A program made the position numbers and the translations under genes. From Lysobacterales bacterium (lineage in GTDB: Bacteria; Pseudomonadota; Gammaproteobacteria; Xanthomonadales; Xanthomonadaceae), in contig JAFLDZ010000002.1 of NCBI GenBank assembly GCA_017302135.1, forward strand, positions 62,001 through 126,000: a stretch of 64,000 nucleotides of DNA, in the 5' to 3' direction. This document shows positions 1 to 5,785 of the stretch, piece by piece. The notes under the pieces were generated by a model. The model had not been told where the DNA came from and ran no database searches. It saw only the letters and a list, made by a program, of their open reading frames with translations. Within the stretch, counting starts at the first letter, position 1, and every line of letters starts with the position of its first letter.

Positions 1-444
1 GCGGCATTCGACCAATTGCGCCAGACGCGGATTGAACGCAGCGAGTTTCGACAACGCATCGTCGATCGCCAGCAATCGTTCCGGTTCGCTCGCGTCCGCA
101 GCCATGTTTGCGTCCAACGTCGCGTCGATCGCACCGCCGCCACGTTTGCCCGCGAGCCGTCTGCGGGCGTCGTCGATCATGATCCGGCGCATCGCCCGCG
201 CGCAGATCGCGAAGAAATGCCCCCGGTTCTGCCAGTCCACGCCGTCCTCGTCGACCAGTTGCAGATACGCCTCCTGCACCAGACTGGTGGTGTCGAGCAG
301 GGGGCCGCGCGGACCCTCGCGAACCAGCTGACGATGGGCGATCGCCTTCAGCTGGTCGTAGACCAGCGGCACCATCCGGTCGAACGCCTCGCGGTCGCCG
401 GCATGGTGACGCTGCAGCAATCGGGTGATGTCATCGTTGGGCAT
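1..444 (-). CDS. ECF RNA polymerase sigma factor (partial, C-terminus outside window)
   Basis: The reverse strand reads without a stop from an ATG at 444 to the window edge (148 codons). It starts MPNDDITRLLQRHHAGD. The region-2 signature follows (LLDTTSLVQEAYLQLV, then WQNRGHFFAICARAMRRIM with IDDARRR). This is the pattern of the ECF-like sigma family common in Xanthomonadaceae, usually about 185-200 residues long, so the region-4 HTH lies beyond the edge. Such factors direct RNA polymerase to a small regulon, often with a partner kinase or anti-sigma gene downstream, which cannot be seen here. It is divergent from the LysR gene, with about 170 bases between. No strong ribosome binding site precedes the ATG. 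Confidence 0.85.
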   Translation of the reverse strand, partial: MPNDDITRLLQRHHAGDREAFDRMVPLVYDQLKAIAHRQLVREGPRGPLLDTTSLVQEAYLQLVDEDGVDWQNRGHFFAICARAMRRIMIDDARRRLAGKRGGGAIDATLDANMAADASEPERLLAIDDALSKLAAFNPRLAQLVECR

Positions 445-613
445 GCGGGGATGGATTCCGGTGTGGTCGAAGGGACCGGGCGAGACGGCTCCCCCACGTC
501 CTCAAGCGCAAAAAGTGGCCGTTACCGGCCAGTCCGTGACGTGCGCCTGCATTGCATGGGTGAAATAAAATTGGTTCAATACGCCCCAGTGTTCCGCAGA
601 TGGAAATATCGCC

Positions 614-1591
614 GTGAACGATCTCAACGACCTGTACTACTTCGCCATGGTGGTCGAGCACTCGGGTTTCGCCGCCGCCGAGCGCGCGCTGGGCATCCCG
701 AAATCGCGCCTCAGCCGCCGCATCAGCCAGCTCGAAACCGATATGGGCGCGCGCCTGCTGCAGCGCTCGACGCGCCGTTTTGCGGTGACCGACGTCGGTC
801 AGAGCGTCTACCGCCACGCGCAGTCGATGCTCGCCGAAGCCAGCGCCGCCCGCGAAGTGGTCGACCGGCTCAGCGCCGAACCGCGCGGCCTCGTGCGCGT
901 CAGCGTGCCGGTGGGCATCGCCCAGGAGCTCATCCCGAAGCTGCTGCCCGATTTTCTCGCCCGTTACCCGCTGGTCCGCGTGCAGTTGCACGTCAACAAC
1001 CGCCGCGTGGACGTGATCAACGAAGGCTTCGACGTGGCGATCCGCGTGCGCGCCAAGCTCGACGATGACGGCAGTCTGGTGATGCGCAGCTTCGGCCAGA
1101 TCCAGGAACTGCTGGTCGCCAGCCCGAAATACCTCGACCGCGCGGGCCGCCCGCGCGATCCGGAAGAACTCGCCGGCCACACCACGCTGAGCATGAGCGA
1201 GGACGAGGCTCGCCAGCGCTGGGAACTGCAGGGCGAGGGCGGCGAAATCCGCCGGGTCGAACTCAAGCCCCGCGTCTCCGGCTTCGATTTCCCGATGCTG
1301 ATGGCGCTAGCCAAACAGGGACTGGGCGTGACCCTGCTGCCGGAAACCATCTGCGCCGACGCCGTGCGCAACCGCGAGCTGGAAGTGGTGCTGCCCGCCT
1401 GGCGCCTGCCGATGGGCATCTGCCACGCGGTGTTCGCTTCGCGCCGCGGCCTGCTGCCGGCGGTGCGGATGTTCATCGATTACCTCGCCGAAAGCCTGCC
1501 GCCGCTGCTGGAGGCCTCCCGTCTCAACTGCCTGCACTGCCCGGGTGGGATGGCGCCGGTGAAGCAGGTTAAAATCGCCGAGCCGGCGTGA
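614..1591 (+). CDS. LysR-family transcriptional regulator
   Basis: 325 residues. The N-terminal winged HTH (about residues 1-60) contains the family hallmarks LYYFAMVVEHSGFAAAERALG and SRRISQLE. It is followed by a LysR substrate-binding domain from about residue 90 (RGLVRVSVPVG, LPDFLARYPLVRV). The ligand and target genes cannot be told from the sequence. LysR regulators usually act on a divergent neighbour or on themselves; the divergent neighbour here is the ECF sigma factor. The extreme C-terminus carries two cysteines (LNCLHCPGG), an unremarked but possibly redox- or metal-relevant feature. Length is slightly above the usual 300. The start at 614 gives the complete HTH. Confidence 0.93.
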   Translation: MNDLNDLYYFAMVVEHSGFAAAERALGIPKSRLSRRISQLETDMGARLLQRSTRRFAVTDVGQSVYRHAQSMLAEASAAREVVDRLSAEPRGLVRVSVPVGIAQELIPKLLPDFLARYPLVRVQLHVNNRRVDVINEGFDVAIRVRAKLDDDGSLVMRSFGQIQELLVASPKYLDRAGRPRDPEELAGHTTLSMSEDEARQRWELQGEGGEIRRVELKPRVSGFDFPMLMALAKQGLGVTLLPETICADAVRNRELEVVLPAWRLPMGICHAVFASRRGLLPAVRMFIDYLAESLPPLLEASRLNCLHCPGGMAPVKQVKIAEPA

Positions 1592-1610
1592 GCCACAGGT
1601 AAAAAATTAC

Positions 1611-1651
1611 GGAAGCGTGGCCGAGTGGTTCAAGGCAGCAGTCTTGACTGC
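1611..1651 (+). pseudogene. 5' fragment of a tRNA-Ser gene
   Basis: The stretch has a serine-tRNA 5' half: acceptor strand GGAAGCG, then TGGCCGAGTGG and the stem GCAGT-CTTG-ACTGC. Compared with the intact gene at 1733, the anticodon loop has lost three A residues (CTTGAAAACTGC has become CTTGACTGC). Sequence similarity stops after 1651. No CGCTTCC acceptor partner or T-arm follows, so it cannot fold into a tRNA. It lies about 80 bases upstream of the intact copy on the same strand. Confidence 0.75.
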
Positions 1652-1732
1652 GCAGGCCGAAGGCCGGAGCGAACATCGACCGCAGGTCGATGGTCAAACT
1701 GCCGATTCTCGAAGATGCACATAATTTTAAAT

Positions 1733-1822
1733 GGAGAGATGGCCGAGTGGTTTAAGGCAGCAGTCTTGAAAACTGCCGTGGGTTTACGCCCACCGTGGGT
1801 TCGAATCCCACTCTCTCCGCCA
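1733..1822 (+). tRNA. tRNA-Ser (anticodon UGA)
   Basis: The acceptor stem GGAGAGA (1733-1739) pairs with TCTCTCC (1812-1818), followed by discriminator G and encoded CCA at 1820-1822. The anticodon loop CTTGAAA carries TGA at 1767-1769, which reads UCA serine codons. The T-arm GTGGGTTCGAATCCCAC is intact and the long variable arm GTGGGTTTACGCCCAC is typical of serine tRNAs. An A+T-rich stretch with a CATAAT -10-like box precedes it. Confidence 0.97.
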
Positions 1823-1872
1823 CATACGCCAGGGCCCCCGAATGGGGGCTTTTGCGTATGTGGCGGAGAGAG
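1811..1872. repeat. 19-bp inverted repeat copying the tRNA-Ser 3' end around a terminator
   Basis: The tRNA 3' end plus seven further bases (1811-1829, CTCTCTCCGCCACATACGC) recurs as a perfect inverted copy at 1854-1872. The 24 bases between hold the terminator hairpin. The transcript could therefore form a long composite hairpin that competes with the tRNA acceptor stem. Confidence 0.9.
1834..1853 (+). terminator. Rho-independent terminator of tRNA-Ser
   Basis: The hairpin GCCCCC-GAAT-GGGGGC (1834-1849) is followed by TTTT (1850-1853). It lies 11 bases after the tRNA CCA and ends the tRNA-Ser transcript. Confidence 0.85.
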
Positions 1873-1932
1873 CGGGTAGACGAACACGCCGGGTTCGACA
1901 CATCGGCAGGGCGAGACGCGTGAGCGTGGGCC

Positions 1933-1981
1933 GGAGAGATGCGCACAGCGAAGCTGCCCGAGTGAATCCCACTCTCCGCCA
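1933..1981 (+). pseudogene. Internally deleted tRNA-Ser copy
   Basis: This 49-base stretch starts GGAGAGATG and ends GAATCCCACTCTCCGCCA. These match the 5' and 3' ends of the intact tRNA-Ser, and GGAGAG (1933-1938) pairs with CTCTCC (1972-1977). The D-arm, anticodon arm and variable arm are missing. GC-rich remnants of the downstream terminator follow (AAAGGCCCC). It is a tRNA remnant, or the scar of a recombination at the tRNA end. Confidence 0.7.
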
Positions 1982-2204
1982 CAGAGGCAAAGGCCCCGTA
2001 TCGGAGGCAGAGTGATGGTTGGGTGAGCGAGAGTCATACATGTACTCGCTGAGGATGCTCAGCAGTGAGGCGGCATGCGTCTTTCCATACTGTAAGAACA
2101 GACAGGTCGTTGTCGATCCATGTGTTGTAGTGTCACCTCCGACGGCGGCAGGAGACTCCGCTGCGCATTCCGATCAAATCGGATTTCAACAACAGGGGAA
2201 GTTC

Positions 2205-2882
2205 ATGGAAGCAACATCTGCATCCGGTTCACCGGCCGCTTCGCGCGCCGCGTGGATTTGTCTGGCCATCGCGTGGGTTTGTTTCATCGTGCCGATTCCC
2301 GGAATTGGCCTGTTCATAGGCTGGCCTTTGAATCTTGTGGCCTTCATCCTTGCGATTGTGGCGATGGCCAAACGGGGGGCGATGTCGGGCTTGTTGCAAT
2401 TGCTGGCTTCGCTTATCGCATCGCCGATCATCTACTTGATCGGGTTGGCGATTTTTGGAGCCGCTATGACTGGTGTAGGTGACATAGCGAGCAAGGTGGA
2501 AACCGATGCGGGTGAACCAGCCTTTTCTGTCGCCTCGTCCACGGATGCACCAGTTGCGAGTGCTCGGGCTTCCGATGCAATCATGGTCAGTGCAACTGAG
2601 CTGTTCGCGGCCTACAAAGCGAATGAGATTGCAGCTGACCAGCGCTACAAGGGCAAGGCGCTCAAAGTGCCGGGCGTGATCGAGGACATCACTTCCGACG
2701 CATTCGACAAAGCGGTGGTGCAGTTGCAAGCAGGCGGTTTCATGGAACAAGTGCACGCGAGTGGTCTATCCAACGAGGCGGCTGCTCAGCTATCGAAAGG
2801 CGAACGAGTCACGCTGTTGTGCAACGGCGGTGGCGAGGTGATCGGCTTTCCATTACTTGAGGATTGTGTGATCGCCGAATGA
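2205..2882 (+). CDS. Membrane protein with C-terminal tRNA_anti-like (OB-fold) domain
   Basis: 225 residues from the ATG at 2205, which is preceded by AGGGGAAG. The N-terminal part has two to three hydrophobic segments (about residues 15-35, 40-52 and 60-90). A small linker of Ala/Ser/Asp follows. The C-terminal 90 residues fit the OB-fold 'tRNA_anti-like' family: LFAAYKANEIAADQRYKGK, then VPGVIEDI, ending GFPLLEDCVIAE. Members are usually cell-envelope proteins of unknown function, and nucleic-acid binding is not established. The ORF is open further upstream to 2019, but no hydrophobic or conserved sequence supports that longer start. It lies just after the degraded tRNA-Ser region. Confidence 0.8.
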   Translation: MEATSASGSPAASRAAWICLAIAWVCFIVPIPGIGLFIGWPLNLVAFILAIVAMAKRGAMSGLLQLLASLIASPIIYLIGLAIFGAAMTGVGDIASKVETDAGEPAFSVASSTDAPVASARASDAIMVSATELFAAYKANEIAADQRYKGKALKVPGVIEDITSDAFDKAVVQLQAGGFMEQVHASGLSNEAAAQLSKGERVTLLCNGGGEVIGFPLLEDCVIAE

Positions 2883-3050
2883 TTGACTGCGAACGCCGCT
2901 CCGCAGCACGACAAGGTGAAGTCGGTGCGCTTGGGCATGCCCTACGAATACCTCGCGCCCTACTATGGACCGAGTATCCAGTCAGGCATAGCTGAACGAA
3001 CCGCCGCGCGGGTCCAGTTCCCCTTTGCAGCCCCAACCCATCACAAGTAG
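2883..3050 (+). other. In-frame open stretch after the 2882 stop (possible gene remnant)
   Basis: Immediately after the TGA at 2880-2882 the same frame stays open for 55 codons to a TAG at 3048-3050. It reads in part DKVKSVRLGMPYEYLAPYYG. It begins with TTG and has no ribosome binding site. It could be a vestige of another gene, or chance. I find no family for it. Confidence 0.2.
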
Positions 3051-3084
3051 GGTGCAACCACACACCGTCGGAAGGGGAACGAAG

Positions 3085-3762
3085 ATGTCGCAACTTAAAC
3101 TCACGACCGCCTGCGCCTTGGCTCTGCTGCTGGTCGCAGCAATGGACGCCAGCGCCGGTAAAACCCGCACCAAAAGCAACAACTCCAATGACCGCGTCGC
3201 CCCCGAGGGCGTGGTGCTGCAGGACACGGCAGTCGGGGCCAACGCCTGCTCCACCGGAACGGGTACGTGGTCGTGGGCGGTCTCGTCGGTCAGCACCATG
3301 GCCGGAGGTGCCGGTGGCGGGGCCGCAGCGGCGAGCTACGCACGCACGGCCGACGCCCAAGCCGACATCGGCGCGGTCTGCGATTCCGCGCAGTCGGCCA
3401 TCGACCGGATTAATGCCGATGCCGCCAAGCTCGGCGCGCTGGACAAGGCGGTCGGGGCCGGGGACGAAGCAGCGATCGGCAGGCTACTGATCGAAGCGGG
3501 TCTGTCTTCCCAACTCACGACCGGCGCCCAGTTCCATGCCATCAGCACCAAGGGCACGGGTGGGACCAATGCCCGTGTGTCGGCCTCGAACAACACTGCC
3601 TCTGATGAACTGCCGCAGGCCGCCGTGACCGACATCAGGGTCGGGGACATGCCCAATCGCATCAGCATGAATGTCACCGTCGCGCGTACGAGCGGCGGGC
3701 TGAGCATCACGGTCGGCAGCAGCGCCAAGAACAAGAACGGCCACGTCACCCTCAACCGCTGA
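3085..3762 (+). CDS. Secreted protein of unknown function
   Basis: 225 residues from an ATG with a good ribosome binding site (GGAAGGGGAACGAAG). The N-terminus is a Sec signal peptide: MSQLKLTTACALALLLVAAM, with likely cleavage after DASA. The mature part is rich in Ala, Gly, Ser, Thr and Asn. It has a glycine/alanine run near residue 75 (AGGAGGGAAAASYA) and two cysteines (about residues 55 and 100) that may form a disulfide. I do not recognise a family. It is convergent with the P450 gene, so it is probably not part of that operon. It may be an exported surface or periplasmic protein. Confidence 0.7.
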   Translation: MSQLKLTTACALALLLVAAMDASAGKTRTKSNNSNDRVAPEGVVLQDTAVGANACSTGTGTWSWAVSSVSTMAGGAGGGAAAASYARTADAQADIGAVCDSAQSAIDRINADAAKLGALDKAVGAGDEAAIGRLLIEAGLSSQLTTGAQFHAISTKGTGGTNARVSASNNTASDELPQAAVTDIRVGDMPNRISMNVTVARTSGGLSITVGSSAKNKNGHVTLNR

Positions 3763-3846
3763 AGCCATACGCGGTCTGAGACCAGTCGCTCGAATATGTT
3801 CGATGCGTCTCCACCGTAGCGCGGGGGCGCATCGATCGTGCGGACA

Positions 3847-5082
3847 TCAATCCCGGACGGGCGAAATCGTACCGATCATGTCCGCAGGCACCGCGAAGCC
3901 GTCGTCCATCCGCATCCGTGGGCTGTGGCCGGCGGCAAAATCGAAGCGGAAGTCGCGGGTCATCAATGCGCAGTACAGCAGCAACTGCGCATGGCCGACC
4001 GAAGCGCCGACGCATGAGCGGGGGGCGAAGCCGAACGGGACGTAGGCGCTCGGTGCGGTCTGCCGGCGCGTGGGCAGCCAACGGTCGGGATCGAAGGTTT
4101 CCGGGTCTTCCCAGTATTCGGGCGAATGATGCTGGATGTACGAGCTGAGTTCGTAGGTCTGGCCTTTCATCACCGAGACACCATCCAGGACGATATCGCG
4201 CGATGCGATGCGTCGGGTGACGAACGGGGTGGTCCACAACCGCATCGCTTCCTTGATGAAGCGCATCGTGCATGGAAGTTTTTTCACCGGTAGCCGATAC
4301 AGCTCATCCGCGTCCAGCGCGGTGGTTTCTTCGCGGATGCGTGCGTACCAATCCGGATATTTCGAAAATGCATACAGCAGGCAAGCGGCCATCATCCCGG
4401 GGACGCCGGAAATGGCGATCAATTGCACCGTCACGAGGTACGTCACCCGGTCCACACCGATCCTGTTGCCGAGCGAGAGCAGGGACTGGGCATAGTCTTC
4501 GTGCGTGTCGCCGCTGCGTACGCGACGCTTGAGCTCACGGGAGATCACACGGCTGGATGCGCGCAGCACCCTGAAATCGGAAATGCGCTGGCGGAACGAA
4601 ATATGCTGGGTCTGCTGCACCCGGAACCGCAGTTCCTGTTCGGCGATGAGCGCGTGCGCGCCCTCGGAATCGACATTGTCGATCACCATCGGAATCAGCG
4701 TGCGCGACATCATCTGCCACACGATTTTCGTCAGGTCTTGGTTGCTGCCAGAATGCATGCCCAGATCGGCATGCATGCGTGCATAGAGCGATTCCATGTG
4801 CGCAGGCGCCGAGAGTTTGGCGCTCTGTTCTGCGATCAACGATCGAACTTCGCGCCAGGCGACGGGCTCGGCGGATTTGCGTATCTTCAGAAGATCGACC
4901 AGAGACTCGGCGACTTTGAGGTCCTGGGCGTTCTCCCTGTCGACTTTCAGCGCAAGAACCGGGTCGAAAATGCCGATCACGCCGTCTTCAAGTTTCACGA
5001 CGGGGCCATCGCGCTGCGTTCGCTGCAGGAGCTGGGCAGCGGGATTGAATCCGATGGTTTCGGCATCGACGGCCAAGTGCAT
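3847..5082 (-). CDS. Cytochrome P450, probable RiPP-modifying enzyme
   Basis: 411 residues from the ATG at 5082, the usual size of a soluble bacterial P450. The ExxR motif is EAMR (residues 278-281), the meander is FDPDRW (330-335), and the heme loop is FGFAPRSCVG with the thiolate Cys at 357. Two departures are visible. The I-helix reads AISGVPGM, so it lacks the acid-alcohol pair that activates oxygen in ordinary P450s. The first Gly of the heme loop is Ala. The frame is open to 5268, but that part overlaps the small peptide gene in another frame and looks non-coding. The peptide gene at 5154-5252 lies 71 bases upstream on the same strand. Inference: the enzyme crosslinks aromatic residues of that peptide, as in biarylitide, cittilin or atropopeptide pathways. 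No ferredoxin or reductase gene is nearby. Confidence 0.88.
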   Translation of the reverse strand: MHLAVDAETIGFNPAAQLLQRTQRDGPVVKLEDGVIGIFDPVLALKVDRENAQDLKVAESLVDLLKIRKSAEPVAWREVRSLIAEQSAKLSAPAHMESLYARMHADLGMHSGSNQDLTKIVWQMMSRTLIPMVIDNVDSEGAHALIAEQELRFRVQQTQHISFRQRISDFRVLRASSRVISRELKRRVRSGDTHEDYAQSLLSLGNRIGVDRVTYLVTVQLIAISGVPGMMAACLLYAFSKYPDWYARIREETTALDADELYRLPVKKLPCTMRFIKEAMRLWTTPFVTRRIASRDIVLDGVSVMKGQTYELSSYIQHHSPEYWEDPETFDPDRWLPTRRQTAPSAYVPFGFAPRSCVGASVGHAQLLLYCALMTRDFRFDFAAGHSPRMRMDDGFAVPADMIGTISPVRD

Positions 5083-5097
5083 TTCCTCTTCGCGCGG

Positions 5098-5124
5098 GAA
5101 GGTGGCCGATGATCGGCCACCTTC
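5098..5124 (-). promoter_or_regulatory. 13-bp inverted repeat between peptide gene and P450
   Basis: GAAGGTGGCCGAT (5098-5110) and ATCGGCCACCTTC (5112-5124) are perfect inverted copies. They form a strong hairpin in the 71-base gap between the peptide stop and the P450 start. No T-run follows. It may protect the 3' end of a processed peptide mRNA or reduce read-through into the P450, giving more peptide than enzyme (inference). Confidence 0.7.
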
Positions 5125-5153
5125 TTCATGGGTAATACCGTTCGGGTCCCGGT

Positions 5154-5252
5154 TCAGAACTCGACCCAATACGGCCACACTTTCCACAGACTGCTTTTCT
5201 CGTTCGGATGGATGTTCAGGGCAACGCGGGTAGCGCGCATCAGTCGGGCCAT
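5154..5252 (-). CDS. Candidate RiPP precursor peptide (32 aa, Trp/Tyr-rich C-terminus)
   Basis: A short ORF of 32 codons with ATG at 5252 and TGA at 5154-5156. A clear ribosome binding site (TTTGGAGAAG) ends 8 bases before the ATG. The first 21 residues are basic and polar (MARLMRATRVALNIHPNEKSS), but given its size they may simply be a leader. The last 11 are LWKVWPYWVEF: three Trp, one Tyr and one Phe, ending at the C-terminus. That is the layout of precursors whose C-terminal aromatic core is crosslinked by a P450. A P450 gene follows on the same strand. A TTGACA box lies upstream. Too short for most gene finders. The coding status rests on ribosome binding site, context and composition; no homology search was possible. 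Alternative: a chance ORF. Confidence 0.65.
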   Translation of the reverse strand: MARLMRATRVALNIHPNEKSSLWKVWPYWVEF

Positions 5253-5315
5253 GATCTTGCTTCTCCAAAGGTGTGGAATAAAAAAATTAACGTTGCATCG
5301 GTGACGCGAAACTTT

Positions 5316-5343
5316 GATATCACGCGATTATTTTCGGTGTCAA
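5316..5343 (-). promoter_or_regulatory. Putative sigma-70 promoter of the peptide-P450 operon
   Basis: On the reverse strand a perfect TTGACA (5343-5338) is followed after 16 bases by GATATC (5321-5316), a weak -10. The start point would be about 55 bases before the peptide ATG. The surrounding region 5281-5400 is unusually A+T-rich (about 37-38% G+C by hand count). Confidence 0.5.
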
Positions 5344-5773
5344 TTCGCTGCTTGTTCGCTCTTTGTATTTTTCTGTACACCGTTGAAACGGAATTTTTTA
5401 CGGGTGATCCTGTCGTTCTATGTTTTTCGCTTTCGTCCGTCCCCCTGAAATACGCATCCAGCGAACGACGATGATCCTGTCCACACCACTTTTTACGCTT
5501 CCGGCTTTTTTTGAAATTTCCGGCGATTGTCGCCGGACGATTCGGTTCGCATGGATTCATCGCTACCGGACGTGCCTGGTGATTCGGTGGCCGATGGCCG
5601 TGAAATAATTCGCCAGGCAGCGCCGGTTGCATTGGATCCGGGTCGCGAGAGGGGTAATAAGCGACAGTCTGCGCGAAGCGAGGTGCGCTTTCGCCTTTGC
5701 CAAGGGAGGTGCTGCGGGCTGTGCTTGCCGATGGCCTGCACGGGGTTTACGCGGATGAAGGCGGCTCGCCAGC
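5344..5773. other. Intergenic region between peptide operon and iadA
   Basis: About 430 bases without a convincing gene. The left part is A+T-rich, unlike the rest of the window, and returns to normal G+C towards 5700. Short open frames on both strands here have no ribosome binding site and low-complexity translations. The contrast in composition suggests the peptide/P450 locus was acquired, or is under a different selective regime. Confidence 0.5.
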
Positions 5774-5779
5774 TACAAT
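5774..5779 (+). promoter_or_regulatory. -10 box TACAAT of iadA, possibly leaderless
   Basis: TACAAT ends 6 bases before the ATG at 5786, so transcription would start at or next to the A of the start codon. No convincing -35 box and no ribosome binding site are present. The same arrangement is seen at nfuA and moeB. Confidence 0.45.
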
Positions 5780-5785
5780 ATCCGG

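Noticed and set aside
1611..1651. A functional second tRNA-Ser
   Set aside because: Only the 5' half is present; the anticodon loop is shortened and no 3' acceptor strand follows.
5083..5268. Longer P450 start at 5268
   Set aside because: The extra 62 residues are polar, overlap the peptide gene in another frame, and exceed the family's normal length.
5208..5474. 88-codon plus-strand frame opposite the peptide gene
   Set aside because: No ribosome binding site and no conserved feature; the minus-strand peptide gene has the better signals and context.
5493..5741. 82-codon minus-strand frame in the 5.5-5.7 kb intergenic region
   Set aside because: Ser/Arg-rich translation, no ribosome binding site, no similarity to a precursor peptide or regulator.
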